DNA from: JANLTX01 sp049840835
GTDB taxonomy: Bacteria > Armatimonadota > Armatimonadia > Armatimonadales > Armatimonadaceae
Assembly (NCBI GenBank): GCA_049840835.1
Contig: JASGJG010000011.1
Coordinates: 1-64,000, forward strand
Reading direction: 5' to 3'
Length of the DNA: 64,000 nt
This document shows positions 1 to 9,101 of the stretch, piece after piece. Below the pieces are notes generated by a model, which was given only the letters and a program-made list of their open reading frames with translations, searched no databases and had not been told where the DNA came from. Position numbers and translations under genes: made by a program. The stretch's first letter is position 1. The number at the start of each line of letters is the position of its first letter.

Positions 1-321
1 AGCCATATCTAACTTTGTAAGGCGAATCTTGACTTCTAACCCAGGACTCTCTGAGCCCAGAGCGAGCGCTTGCTCATAGGCAGCCAGCGCCTCGCGTGCA
101 TGCCCGGCGCTTCGCAGCGCATCGCCAAAAGACTCATGAGCACTGGGATCGTTGCCACCGGTCAGGCCCATATAGCGCTGCCGAAATGCGACCACTTCGG
201 CAAGCCGCTTTTGCTCCCGGCGTGGCTCTGCCCGAGTCTCCCACAGGTCATAACCGAGCCAGCCTATCCAGACTAGCAGGGGAATCATGACAGAAATAAA
301 GAAAATCCAGAGCCCACCCAT
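1..321 (-). CDS. TPR-containing single-pass membrane protein, partial
   Basis: An open frame runs on the minus strand from an ATG at 319-321 to the window edge (107 codons, C-terminus missing). The N-terminus MGGLWIFFISVMIPLLVWIG forms one hydrophobic segment. A charged stretch rich in Arg and Glu follows. A TPR-like unit comes next (DPSAHESFGDALRSAGHA, then REALAAYEQALALG). It therefore looks like an N-terminally anchored tetratricopeptide protein, a protein-interaction scaffold. No enzymatic domain is visible. It is divergent from the E1 gene at 444. The family and partner are unknown. Confidence 0.7.
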   Translation of the reverse strand, partial: MGGLWIFFISVMIPLLVWIGWLGYDLWETRAEPRREQKRLAEVVAFRQRYMGLTGGNDPSAHESFGDALRSAGHAREALAAYEQALALGSESPGLEVKIRLTKLDMA

Positions 322-403
322 ATCGCAACTACTGACGTAGGAACGCCCCATCTGGTTACGCCCTGCGCGAGAATCCCTTGCAAGAAACCATGGTACGGCA
401 CGG

Positions 404-409
404 TATAAT
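404..409 (+). promoter_or_regulatory. Probable -10 box upstream of the E1 gene
   Basis: A perfect TATAAT lies 34 nt before the ATG at 444. The best -35 candidate, TTGCAA at 378-383, is 20 bp away, which is long for a housekeeping promoter. The assignment rests mainly on the -10 box. Confidence 0.35.
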
Positions 410-443
410 CAGGACAGTCTGAATTCTTGAGGATAGGTTGGCA

Positions 444-2444
444 ATGACGCAAACGATGGATAAACCAGCAACGAAGGGAGAGCCCCACCTTAGGGGAGGC
501 CGACCCGACGAGCGAGCGCTATTGCGGCTAATGTTTCTCTCGCGTGAGGGTGACCGACGCGAGGGAGTTTTGCTGCGACAGGGCAAGGGCTGGTTTCAAG
601 TCTCAGGCATGGGTCACGAGACTCTAGCCGTTCTCGCAGGGGCACTGGAGCCCGGCGACTACATTTTCCCCTACTACCGCGACCGAGCACTGATGCTCGC
701 ACGCGGCATTACCAACGAAGAATTGGCGCTGGCGTATCTGGCAAAGCACAGCAGCTCCAGCGCAGGCCGCCAGATGCCGGGGCACTACTCGGATAGGGAT
801 CTAAATATCTTCTCGGTAGCCACACCTACCTCCAGCCAATGCCTCCCCGCCGCCGGTGCGGCCTGGGGTTTCCAGCTAGCGGGCTTGAACTCGGTAGCGC
901 TCGCCACTGTAGGGGATGCCTCTACCCGGCAGGGAGAGTTCTACGAAGCACTGGCGTTCGCACTCCAGGAAAACCTGCCGCTGATTCTGCTGATTGAAGA
1001 CAACCGCTACGGCATCTCCACCCCCACTGAGCACTTCTTTCCCTATAACCTGGGCGCGCTGGGTGAGAAAGCCCTGGTCAAGGTAGACGCCCGCGACCCG
1101 TATCAGCTCTACGATGTCGCCGCCGAGCGTATCGCTCTGGCCCGAAATGGCGGCGGTCCAACAGTGCTATGGTGCGAGATGGACCGGCTCTGCTCGCATA
1201 CATCGAGCGATGACCAGCGGCTCTATCGCCCGGCGGAAGATATCGCGCTGGACTGCAGCCGCGACCCAATTACGCTTCTGGCAGACCGCCTGATTGCTGA
1301 GGGCAAACTGACCGCCAGAGAATGGGAAGACGAGCAAGCAGAGATAGTAGCGCTGGTAGATAATGATTACCGCAATGCCGAGCGCGCTACTGACCCACCC
1401 GCAACTCCCTCTACCCACCTCTTCGCACCGGAGCGACCGGCTCCGGCTCCGCCTATCACGTTCGATGAGCCGACGACCATGGTGGCGGCTATCAACGCGA
1501 CTCTGAAAGAAGCGCTGGCTGCTGATGACCATGTGGTAATGCTAGGTGAGGACATCGCAGACCCCAAAGGCGGTGTCTTCGGTATGACCAAGGGACTCTC
1601 TACCGAGTTCCCCAAACAGGTCTTCAACGCCCCGCTTTCCGAAGCAACTATTGTAGGCGCAGCAGTAGGCTTAGCCTCCAGCGGATTCAAGCCTGTGTTT
1701 GAAATCCAGTTCACGGACTTCATCCCTCCCGCGTTCAACCAGCTCATTACCAATGTCGCGAACCTGCGTTGGCGCACGGCAGGCGAGTGGTCCTGCCCTA
1801 TGGTGCTCATGGCCCCCTACGGCGCCTACCTGCCCGGCGGCTCTATCTGGCACTCGGAGAGCAATGAAGGCATCTGGGCACACTTACACGGCCTGAAAGT
1901 CGTCGTTCCCTCCACCCCAGAAGATGCTTCTGCCCTGCTCTGGAGCGCGATCCACGGCGACGACCCCACTCTATTTCTAGTCCCCAAGCACATCTTCCGC
2001 AAACGCTCCCTGGCCGCCACGGTAGAGCCGATTCCCATCGGGAAAGCCGTCGTGCGCCGCACAGGCACAGACATTACTCTGGTTAGTTTCGGCAACTGCA
2101 TGGAGCTATGTGAAGAGGCCGTGGAAGCGCTCGCCACAGAAAATGTCTCGGTAGAGCTCATCGACCTGCGCTCCATCAAGCCGCTGGATATGGAAACCAT
2201 AGTCCAGAGCGTGGAGCATACTGGGCGCTTAGTCGTCGTGCACGAAGACGCCCGCACCACGGGCATCGGACAGGCGATTGTGACTGAGGTAGTCGCCAAC
2301 CCCAATCACTTCAGCCTGCTCTACTCCGCGCCCCGCCTGGTAGCCCGCCAGGATACCTACATCGGCTACAACCCGCTTTTAGAATACGCTGCCCTACCCA
2401 GCACGGAGCAAATCATTGAAGCCCTGCGCGGCGTAATGGAGTAA
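444..2444 (+). CDS. Fused alpha-beta E1 of a branched-chain 2-oxoacid dehydrogenase
   Basis: The 666-residue protein joins both E1 subunits of a thiamine-diphosphate 2-oxoacid dehydrogenase. The first half has the TPP-binding block (GDAS near residue 157 to EDNRYGIS near 190) and a branched-chain-type HTSSDD loop. The second half, from about residue 340, is the beta transketolase-like domain (MLGEDIADPKGGVFG) followed by the transketolase C-terminal domain. The expected reaction is decarboxylation of branched-chain 2-oxoacids and reductive acylation of the E2 lipoyl group. ATG 444 is preferred over an in-frame TTG at 438 because GAGGA at 429-433 sits 10 nt before it. No E2 or E3 gene is nearby. 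The thiolase that follows could act later in the same degradation route (inference). Substrate preference between branched-chain acids and pyruvate is not certain. Confidence 0.9.
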   Translation: MTQTMDKPATKGEPHLRGGRPDERALLRLMFLSREGDRREGVLLRQGKGWFQVSGMGHETLAVLAGALEPGDYIFPYYRDRALMLARGITNEELALAYLAKHSSSSAGRQMPGHYSDRDLNIFSVATPTSSQCLPAAGAAWGFQLAGLNSVALATVGDASTRQGEFYEALAFALQENLPLILLIEDNRYGISTPTEHFFPYNLGALGEKALVKVDARDPYQLYDVAAERIALARNGGGPTVLWCEMDRLCSHTSSDDQRLYRPAEDIALDCSRDPITLLADRLIAEGKLTAREWEDEQAEIVALVDNDYRNAERATDPPATPSTHLFAPERPAPAPPITFDEPTTMVAAINATLKEALAADDHVVMLGEDIADPKGGVFGMTKGLSTEFPKQVFNAPLSEATIVGAAVGLASSGFKPVFEIQFTDFIPPAFNQLITNVANLRWRTAGEWSCPMVLMAPYGAYLPGGSIWHSESNEGIWAHLHGLKVVVPSTPEDASALLWSAIHGDDPTLFLVPKHIFRKRSLAATVEPIPIGKAVVRRTGTDITLVSFGNCMELCEEAVEALATENVSVELIDLRSIKPLDMETIVQSVEHTGRLVVVHEDARTTGIGQAIVTEVVANPNHFSLLYSAPRLVARQDTYIGYNPLLEYAALPSTEQIIEALRGVME

Positions 2445-2484
2445 AGACCTGGAGATATTCCCGAAGGGTCATCTCCCCTGAGAA

Positions 2485-2723
2485 CCATCTCCCTTGAGTC
2501 TCGCTTCGCTCGCTCGTCCCTCTTCCCATCAGACCCCTCATACTTCGGGGGGAAGAGGGAAAATCAGCGCTGGCCTGGGATACAGAGGCTTCCCTATGGC
2601 GAAGCGCTGCGCCAAAGGGATGGGGGCTTTTCGGCACCTGAGGTGAGTTATCCCTCTTCCAGCGAGGAACGAGCGAGGACGGGAAGAGGGACGAAAGCGC
2701 AAAGCGCGCTTCAAGGGAGATGG
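2485..2723 (+). repeat. Nested palindromic dispersed repeat, copy 1 (intergenic)
   Basis: This 239 bp element fills most of the 301 bp gap between the E1 gene and the thiolase gene. It has 13-bp perfect terminal inverted repeats, CCATCTCCCTTGA (2485-2497) and TCAAGGGAGATGG (2711-2723). Inner inverted blocks (TCCCTCTTCC / GGAAGAGGGA) occur twice. A near copy of its left end, TCATCTCCCCTGAG, lies just outside at 2469-2482. The second copy is inside the permease gene at 35242-35459. The element has no coding capacity of its own for a transposase, so it resembles a MITE or another non-autonomous palindromic element. Confidence 0.8.
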
Positions 2724-2745
2724 GTTTCAGAAATCTGGTAAACAA

Positions 2746-3600
2746 ATGAACAAAGAAGTCGTTATTGTTAGCGCCTGCCGTACGCCTATCGGGAAATCCC
2801 CCAAAGGCTCCCTGCGCGAGATGCGCCCGGATGATCTGGCTGCTATTGTCATCGCTGAGGCGCTTCGTCGTGCACCGGGCATCAGCCCCGCAGAAATCGA
2901 TGATGTGGTACTGGGTTGCGCCACGCCGGAGCAGGCGGCAGGGCTGGATATGGCACGACTGGCAGCGCTTCGGGCAGGGTTGCCCGAGTCTGTGCCGGGT
3001 GTGACGTTGAATCGCTTCTGCGCCTCCGGGCTAGAGGCGATTGCTACGGCGGCGGCCAAGATAGCTACTGGTCAGGCTGAAGTTGTGATGGCGGGCGGCG
3101 CGGAATCGATGAGTCTGGTGCCGTTTATGGGTGAGGAAACCCTGAGAATCAATCCGGCGCTTCCTCCCAAGACCTATCTCTCTATGGGCGAGTCCGTGGA
3201 GGACCTGGCCATCGAGTTTGGTGTTACCCGCACCGCCTCAGATGAATTCGCCTTTGCCAGCCAACAGAAGGCGGGAGCCGCGCAGGCCGCCGGGCGTTTC
3301 ACTGATGAGATAGTCCCTGTAGAAGGCGTGCTCAGTGCCGATGAAGGCATTCGTTCGGAAACAACATTAGAGGGTCTGGCTGGTCTGAAAACCCCGTTTC
3401 GTGAGGGTGGCGTGATTACAGCAGGCAATGCGTCTCAGCGGAGCGATGGTGCAGCGGCTCTGCTCTTGACTACGGCGGGACGTGCGGCAAAAGCGGGACT
3501 GACGCCTCTGGCCCGATTTACGGGTTACGCTACAGCGGCTGTAGAGCCGCACCGGTTCGGTATCGGCCCGGCTTATGCGATTCCCAAGCTGGCTAGATAA
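2746..3600 (+). CDS. Acetyl-CoA acetyltransferase (thiolase), N-terminal part of a frameshifted gene
   Basis: These 284 residues are the N-terminal and central part of a thiolase. The nucleophilic Cys is at residue 92 in the block NRFCASGLEA, and the frame ends in the conserved IPK region (GIGPAYAIPK) at a premature TAA. The missing C-terminal part is present immediately downstream in the next frame (to 3871). Removing one G from CTGGCTAG near 3590 would give IPKLLDKAKL and restore a protein of about 376 residues, normal for the family. The enzyme would cleave or condense acyl-CoA thioesters. The frameshift is either an inactivating mutation or a sequence error; the reading frame is otherwise well conserved. 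Confidence 0.85.
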   Translation: MNKEVVIVSACRTPIGKSPKGSLREMRPDDLAAIVIAEALRRAPGISPAEIDDVVLGCATPEQAAGLDMARLAALRAGLPESVPGVTLNRFCASGLEAIATAAAKIATGQAEVVMAGGAESMSLVPFMGEETLRINPALPPKTYLSMGESVEDLAIEFGVTRTASDEFAFASQQKAGAAQAAGRFTDEIVPVEGVLSADEGIRSETTLEGLAGLKTPFREGGVITAGNASQRSDGAAALLLTTAGRAAKAGLTPLARFTGYATAAVEPHRFGIGPAYAIPKLAR

Positions 3601-3871
3601 AGCAAAGCTCAGTCTAAACGACATCGACCTGATTGAGTTCAACGAAGCGTTCGCCGCGCAGGTGCTTGCCAGTCAGGCGGTGTTCCCATTGCCCTTAGAT
3701 CGAGTGAACGTCAACGGCGGCGCCATCGCACTCGGGCACCCGCTCGGAGCGACTGGAGCAAGGCAGGCAGTAACACTCATCTATGAAGCGCGAAAACGTG
3801 GCGCGAAGCGGGGCATCGTAGCTATGTGCGCGGCACTTGGTATGGGTGCGGCAGGTCTGTTCGAGTTTTAA
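3575..3871 (+). CDS. Thiolase, C-terminal part of the frameshifted gene
   Basis: This frame carries the rest of the thiolase: the NEAFAAQ block, the GHPLGATGAR block with the catalytic His, and the CAALGMGAAGLFE end with the second catalytic Cys. True homology starts at about LDKAKLSLNDID; the residues before that are an out-of-frame overlap with the N-terminal part. It has no start signal of its own, so it should be read as the end of the gene beginning at 2746. Confidence 0.8.
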   Translation: MRFPSWLDKAKLSLNDIDLIEFNEAFAAQVLASQAVFPLPLDRVNVNGGAIALGHPLGATGARQAVTLIYEARKRGAKRGIVAMCAALGMGAAGLFEF

Positions 3872-3873
3872 AA

Positions 3874-4692
3874 CTAGGCGCCAGCACTGGCGCCAAGTAC
3901 TTCTTTGGGGACTCCCCTTTGCAGGGCGAAGACCATGGCTCCGCCGCCTTCGTAGTACTGCGACTCTACAATGATCTCGAAAACTCCGTCGCCATTCAGG
4001 TCTACCGGGGGCGCCAGAGTGAACTGCTCTACCAGGTTGCTATCTTTGTTGGACTTCACGAATCGGGCAGCCAGCACATGCGTTTCTAGCCGCCCGCGTA
4101 TCATCGTTCGTAGCATCACCAGCGAGTAGGCGTTGGTGCGGTTGGTCGCGGTAGTGTCTGGCATCAGGGGGAAGTTCAGGCTCTGCGCTTCTATCAGCAC
4201 AGAATCTTCCCCCTTACCGTCTAAATCCAGCCGCAGGATTCGCGTGATATTCGGGCGACTGGTACGGATTCCGTTCTTTGCCAGAACAGTCGAAACCGCT
4301 TTTAGATAGGCAGGCTGCGTGGTGCTAGCACTACGTATCGGGCGCGGCTGGCCCCTCTTGCTTCCGCCCAGTCCCACGAATGTTGCCTTCTCTGCTCGTG
4401 GTCGGCCCTTGAACGGAATGAAGTACGCGGCTCCGCTGGCTTCATCTAGCTCGGGCTTGCTACCGGTGTAAGTTTTCGGAGTACCTGAAAACCCGTAGAA
4501 CTGATATGATTCGCCGCCTTTGAGCTGGGGAACCACCTGCTCGGCTTTAACCCACTTGCCGCCACGTGTACCCCCTAGCAATAGCCCGGTACTGTCTACA
4601 ATAGGCGTCACGGTATCGAAAGCGCCATGACTACTCGGCACACTGAGAAGGAACGTTGTCAGCGCCGCAACGGCGAGGCGAATCTGCTTCAT
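3874..4692 (-). CDS. Secreted hypothetical protein with VCBS-like calcium-type repeats
   Basis: The 272-residue protein has a clear signal peptide (MKQIRLAVAALTTFLLSVPS, cut near SSHGA). Two short acidic motifs are spaced like FG-GAP/VCBS units, DLDGKGEDSVLI and DLNGDGVFEIIVES. It is probably an exported or periplasmic protein; no enzymatic motif is seen. ATG 4692 is chosen over longer upstream readings because the signal peptide begins there and a perfect TATAAT lies 6 nt upstream. It converges with the thiolase gene (2 nt apart). Confidence 0.75.
   Translation of the reverse strand: MKQIRLAVAALTTFLLSVPSSHGAFDTVTPIVDSTGLLLGGTRGGKWVKAEQVVPQLKGGESYQFYGFSGTPKTYTGSKPELDEASGAAYFIPFKGRPRAEKATFVGLGGSKRGQPRPIRSASTTQPAYLKAVSTVLAKNGIRTSRPNITRILRLDLDGKGEDSVLIEAQSLNFPLMPDTTATNRTNAYSLVMLRTMIRGRLETHVLAARFVKSNKDSNLVEQFTLAPPVDLNGDGVFEIIVESQYYEGGGAMVFALQRGVPKEVLGASAGA
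3877..3894 (-). terminator. Hairpin between convergent genes
   Basis: An 8-bp perfect stem, GGCGCCAG / CTGGCGCC with a CA loop, overlaps the last codons of the minus-strand secreted protein. On that strand it is followed by TAGTTTTAAAAC. It may serve both convergent genes; the T run is short. Confidence 0.4.
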
Positions 4693-4698
4693 AAGGAA

Positions 4699-4704
4699 AT
4701 TATA
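4699..4704 (-). promoter_or_regulatory. -10 box of a probable leaderless transcript
   Basis: TATAAT on the minus strand is separated by 6 nt from ATG 4692, with no Shine-Dalgarno sequence between. Transcription would start at or next to the A of the ATG. Seventeen bp upstream is TTCATC, a weak -35. Confidence 0.6.
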
Positions 4705-4797
4705 TCCAGATTCGCCGAAAAGATGAAAATAAGATGAACCTTCGGGACAGCGCTGCGTCCGAAGGGCATCACACTTCCTCTGGCGAAAGGAACTCTC

Positions 4798-6177
4798 ATG
4801 GCAGACACACCGCTTTGCTCCGACCGTGACCCGATTCTGGGTCGTCGTGATTTTCTCATGCGCTCCGCGCTCGGTATCGGTGGCGTAGCGCTTGCAACTC
4901 TCTTTGCTGAGGAAGCGCGTGCTGCAGAGGGCACCAACCTGCTTGCTGCGCGCCAGCCCCCGTTGCCTGCCAAAGCGAAGCATGTGATTCATATCTTTGC
5001 CTCGGGAGCGCCCAGCCACTTAGATACGTTCGACCCCAAACCTGGCATGGCAGCACACCGGGGTCAGACAGTGAATGGTAGCACAGGAGTAATCTTTCCT
5101 ACTCCGTTTGCCTTTAAGAAATGCGGTCAGAGTGGATTAGAGATCTCCGAAATCTTCCCAAGGCTTCAGGGCGTGGCCGATGACCTCTGTGTGATTCGCT
5201 CTATGAAGACCGATGTTCCCGCGCACCCGGCGGCGCAGAAGCTGCTGAACACGGGGAATATCAACCTTACTCGCCCGAGCCTGGGAGCCTGGGTTCTCTA
5301 TGGGCTCGGCACAGAGAACCAGAACCTGCCAGGCTTCGTGACCATTGGCGGCGATCCAGAGTGGCGCCAGGCGGCATTCCTGCCCAGCCCGTTTCAGGGC
5401 GCGCGTGCTGCGTTCGGGCAGAACACTCGCCCGGATCAGGCGCTTCTAAACCTCCGTAATGAATTCACCCAGCCAGAAGCCCAGCGGGAGCAGCTAGACC
5501 TGGCGCGCAAGCTGAATGACCTGCATGCCCAGCGGCTTCAGAAGGACGAGCAGCTAGAGGCACGTATTGATTCGTTCGAGCTGGCGTTCCGCATGCAAAC
5601 AGCCGCAACAGATGCCTTCGATATCAGCAAAGAAACCGCGCAGACGCGGGACCTATATGGGCGCACCGAGTTCGGCGCAAAGCTGCTCTGTGCCCGACGG
5701 TTGGTAGAGCGTGGTGTCCGATTTGTCCAGGTAGAAATAGGCGGTTGGGACCACCATCAGGGACTGGTACAGGCACTCGGGCGCAAGGCGAATGAGTTAG
5801 ATCAGCCGGTAGCGGCTCTGATTGCGGATCTGAAGCAGCGTGGGCTGTTAGATTCCACCCTGGTTATCTGGGGAGGCGAGTTCGGGCGCACCCCCACCAC
5901 AGCAGGGAATATCGGCGATCAGTCCGGGCGCGATCACCATGCGCGCTGCTTCTGCGCGTTTATGGCAGGCGGCGGCGTGAAAGGCGGTCTGGCCTATGGC
6001 GCTACCGATGAGCTGGGCATGAACGTGGCAGAAAAGCCGGTGCATGTGCACGATCTGCACGCCACTGTCTTGAGATTGTTAGGTTTCGACCATACCAAGC
6101 TGACCTACCGCTACAACGGGCGCGATTTCCGCCTGACGGACAACTACGGAGTAATCGCCAATGAGATTCTGGCTTAG
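4798..6177 (+). CDS. DUF1501 family protein (Tat-exported)
   Basis: The 459-residue protein begins with a twin-arginine signal (GRRDFLMRSALGIGGVALA, residues 18-36) and continues with the DUF1501 fold related to the sulfatase/alkaline phosphatase superfamily. Typical blocks are HIFASGAPSHLDTFDPKPG, GWDHHQG and WGGEFGRTP. The start has AAAGGAA about 8 nt upstream. The 3' end overlaps the next gene by 17 nt, the standard pairing with PSCyt1/DUF1549/DUF1553 proteins in Planctomycetes and relatives. The pair is usually thought to act in export-linked polysaccharide or organic matter breakdown, but the biochemical role is not established. Confidence 0.88.
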   Translation: MADTPLCSDRDPILGRRDFLMRSALGIGGVALATLFAEEARAAEGTNLLAARQPPLPAKAKHVIHIFASGAPSHLDTFDPKPGMAAHRGQTVNGSTGVIFPTPFAFKKCGQSGLEISEIFPRLQGVADDLCVIRSMKTDVPAHPAAQKLLNTGNINLTRPSLGAWVLYGLGTENQNLPGFVTIGGDPEWRQAAFLPSPFQGARAAFGQNTRPDQALLNLRNEFTQPEAQREQLDLARKLNDLHAQRLQKDEQLEARIDSFELAFRMQTAATDAFDISKETAQTRDLYGRTEFGAKLLCARRLVERGVRFVQVEIGGWDHHQGLVQALGRKANELDQPVAALIADLKQRGLLDSTLVIWGGEFGRTPTTAGNIGDQSGRDHHARCFCAFMAGGGVKGGLAYGATDELGMNVAEKPVHVHDLHATVLRLLGFDHTKLTYRYNGRDFRLTDNYGVIANEILA

Positions 6178-9073
6178 CACAGCCCTGCTGGGTATCCTCG
6201 CGGCTGGGGCGAGTGCACAGACACCGGAGCAGACCGCGTTTTTTGAGAGCAAAATTCGTCCGCTGCTGGTGAAGAACTGTACGTCCTGCCACGGCGGCGG
6301 ACAGAGTAAAGGGCAGCTTTCCCTGGATACGGCAGCAAGCTGGCAGAAGGGTGGCTCGTCTGGCCCGGTTATCGTGCCCGGTGATCCGGCGAAGTCGATT
6401 CTGATTCAGCGCGTGAAGAGTACCGGAGCGCCTATGCCGCCCAATGGCCGACTCTCCAACGACGAGATTGCTGCCCTGGAAACCTGGGTAAAGATGGGTG
6501 CCCCCGACCCACGTACTGCTCCCTCCAATGGCATCCGGCTCTCGGGTATTACGGCCAAAGCGCGAGCGCACTGGGCGCTTCAGCCTCTGCTGAATCCTGA
6601 GCCTCCGAAGGTCGCTGGGGTCAAGAGCAACATAGATGCCTTTATTCGGGCAAAGCTAGCGGCAAATGGACTGAAGCCAGCGGCCCCAGCAAACCGCGCC
6701 ACCCTGATACGCCGGGCCTACTATGATCTGATCGGCATGCCGCCCACTGTGGAGGAGGTGCGTGCGTTTCTGGCCGATAAGTCTCCAGATGCCTGGGCGA
6801 AGGTGGTCGATGGCCTGCTTGCCTCGCCGCACTATGGGGAGCGCTGGGGGCGACACTGGCTAGACTCCGCCCGCTACTCCGATACTACCGGGCTGCTCAA
6901 TGGAGGCAACAAGAACCGATTTTCGGATTTCCGCTACGCCAATGCCTGGACCTATAGAGATTGGGTAGTAGGAGCGCTCAACAAAGACCTGCCCTACGAC
7001 CAGTTCCTCACGCTCCAGCTCGCGGCGGACAAGTTGCCAATCAGTCAGTCTGATCCTACGCAGCTTGCCGCGTTGGGTTTCCTGACCGTGGGTAAGCGGT
7101 TCCAGGACAACAACGACCAGATAGACGAGCGTATCGACACGGTTACCAAAGCCACTCTGGGGCTAACGGTTTCCTGCGCCCGCTGCCACGATCATCCGTT
7201 CGACCCGATTCCGACTACGGACTACTACTCGATGCACGGTATCTTTGCCAGCATTGATGAGCCGGATGAGCTTCCCGCGATTAAAGAGTCCACAGATGCG
7301 GCGCAACGAGCGGACTATGAGCAGAAGCTTCAGGAGCTATTGGCGCGTGGGCGAAAAGAATACTTTGACTATGCCGCGTATCGGCAGGACGAGTTCCTGA
7401 AATCCCCCACTGTCTGGCTTCAGGCGGCGCAGTACAACCCACGCTCCCGTGAAGTAGCGGATCTTCTGGAGGGAGCAGGTCTGCCCAGCAGTCTTCAGAA
7501 TCGATACTTGTTGGGTTCCCTGCGTGGGGCGCCGAACCAGCCGGTACTCGGGCCGCTGGTCCGGCTCGCACGAGCAAACCCACAACAGTTTAGCCGGGGT
7601 GGGCCGCAGTTCTGGAATCGAATCCTGGGCAACCGAGGGGGCCAGGCGTTCAACCCGATTATTGTGCGGGAGCTTCAGACGGCCCAGCCGAAGAATGTTG
7701 CCGAAGTGGCCGCTGTTTATGGGCATATCTACGAGAAGATGGCCCCGAAGGCCAAAGAGCTTTTAGAGGCTCGCCGGGACTCGAAAACTCCGAGTGGCCT
7801 GGATGCTGCCACCGTCCAACTTCTGGAAGTCCCCTTCCCACTGCCTTCTGCAGACACGATTAAAAGCACTGAGCAGCTACGAGAGCTGGCGGCCCGATTC
7901 CAGGCCGATCCACGCGCGGCAGCCCGGTTCCCGTTTAACGAAATCAACCAGCTTGATCTCACCCACCCCGGCGCTCCTGCCTGCGCGATGATTGTGAAGG
8001 ATATAGATGAGCCGCGGGATTCTCGTGTTCTGATCCGCGGGGAGAGAGCACGCCCTGGTGATGTTGTGCCTCGTCGGTTCTTAGAGTGCCTCTCGGGTCC
8101 GGAGCGCCAGAACTTCACCGAGGGTAGCGGGCGCTTAGAGCTGGCGAAAGCGATAGTCAGCCCCTCCAACCCGCTCACAGCGCGAGTAGCTGTGAACCGC
8201 ATCTGGATGCATCACTTCGGGCAGGGTTTCGTGCGTACCACAGATGACCTGGGCAACCAGTCCGAGAAGCCATCTCACCCCGAACTTTTAGACTGGCTGG
8301 CGTTCCGGTTCATCAAAGATGGCTGGAGCCTGAAGAAGCTGCACCGTATCATTATGCTCTCGGAGACCTACCAACAGAGCAGCGATACGAATCCGGCATT
8401 CGAGAAGGTGGATGCCCAGAACCGACTTCTCTGGAGAGCCAACCTGCGGCGCCTGGACTTCGAGTCGATTCGCGATTCTATGGTGGAGCTTACCGGCAAG
8501 CTAGACCCCACTATCGGAGGCAAGCCAGTGAACATCACCGATGAGCCGTATATCTACCGCCGGTCTATCTACGGCTACATCGACCGCTTGTTCCTCTCGG
8601 ACCTCATGACTCAGTTCGATGTGTCTGACCCGAACGCGCCGAATACTGGCCGTATTAGCACCATCGTGCCGCAGCAGGCGCTGTTCTTCATGAACTCGCC
8701 CATGGCGGTAGATGTCGCACGGCAGGTCGCTTCCCGCCCAGAGGTGACCACCGCAGCCACAGAAGCAGAGAAGATTCGAGCCACGTATCTAATCCTCTTC
8801 CAGCGCTCCCCGCGCCCAGAAGAAGTAGATCTAGGTCAGCAGTTCTTAGCGCAAGCCGCGAAGGAGAATCTGGACCTGCCCGGCACTCCGGTGAGCGCCC
8901 TACCGGGTCGCCGCCAAGTGCGTCGCCCGCAGCCACGCCCCGCACAGCAGCGTGGCGGTAAGTACGCGCCGATTAAGAACAACACGGCTATGGTAGAGCG
9001 CGCTCCTCTGGAGCCGCTGGAGCTCTACGCTCAGGCGCTGCTCTGCTCCAACGAGTTCGTGTACGTGAACTGA
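6161..9073 (+). CDS. Secreted c-type cytochrome with DUF1549 and DUF1553 domains
   Basis: The 970-residue protein has a signal peptide (MRFWLSTALLGILAAGASAQ), then a PSCyt1-type cytochrome domain with one heme site CTSCH (Cys40, Cys43, His44). A DUF1549 domain follows (about residues 150-390, including HYGERWGRHWLDSARYSDT and CARCHDHPFDPI, which adds a second CxxCH). The DUF1553 domain is near the C-terminus (about 640-960, ALVNRIW-type block AVNRIWMHHFGQGFV). It is translationally overlapped with DUF1501, so the two products are presumably made together. The exact role is unknown. Confidence 0.88.
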   Translation: MRFWLSTALLGILAAGASAQTPEQTAFFESKIRPLLVKNCTSCHGGGQSKGQLSLDTAASWQKGGSSGPVIVPGDPAKSILIQRVKSTGAPMPPNGRLSNDEIAALETWVKMGAPDPRTAPSNGIRLSGITAKARAHWALQPLLNPEPPKVAGVKSNIDAFIRAKLAANGLKPAAPANRATLIRRAYYDLIGMPPTVEEVRAFLADKSPDAWAKVVDGLLASPHYGERWGRHWLDSARYSDTTGLLNGGNKNRFSDFRYANAWTYRDWVVGALNKDLPYDQFLTLQLAADKLPISQSDPTQLAALGFLTVGKRFQDNNDQIDERIDTVTKATLGLTVSCARCHDHPFDPIPTTDYYSMHGIFASIDEPDELPAIKESTDAAQRADYEQKLQELLARGRKEYFDYAAYRQDEFLKSPTVWLQAAQYNPRSREVADLLEGAGLPSSLQNRYLLGSLRGAPNQPVLGPLVRLARANPQQFSRGGPQFWNRILGNRGGQAFNPIIVRELQTAQPKNVAEVAAVYGHIYEKMAPKAKELLEARRDSKTPSGLDAATVQLLEVPFPLPSADTIKSTEQLRELAARFQADPRAAARFPFNEINQLDLTHPGAPACAMIVKDIDEPRDSRVLIRGERARPGDVVPRRFLECLSGPERQNFTEGSGRLELAKAIVSPSNPLTARVAVNRIWMHHFGQGFVRTTDDLGNQSEKPSHPELLDWLAFRFIKDGWSLKKLHRIIMLSETYQQSSDTNPAFEKVDAQNRLLWRANLRRLDFESIRDSMVELTGKLDPTIGGKPVNITDEPYIYRRSIYGYIDRLFLSDLMTQFDVSDPNAPNTGRISTIVPQQALFFMNSPMAVDVARQVASRPEVTTAATEAEKIRATYLILFQRSPRPEEVDLGQQFLAQAAKENLDLPGTPVSALPGRRQVRRPQPRPAQQRGGKYAPIKNNTAMVERAPLEPLELYAQALLCSNEFVYVN

Positions 9074-9101
9074 CGCCCTCCCCCGGCTTCGTTCCTCAGC
9101 C

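Noticed and set aside
438..443. TTG at 438 as start of the E1 gene
   Set aside because: The Shine-Dalgarno GAGGA at 429-433 is only 4 nt from it but 10 nt from ATG 444.
4693..5019. Upstream extension of the secreted protein at 3874-4692 over the DUF1501 start
   Set aside because: The extra residues are not hydrophobic or conserved, overlap the DUF1501 coding region, and the signal peptide begins at ATG 4692.
6002..6571. 189-codon minus-strand frame opposite the DUF1501/DUF1549 junction
   Set aside because: It overlaps two well supported genes fully, is Arg-rich and without motif.
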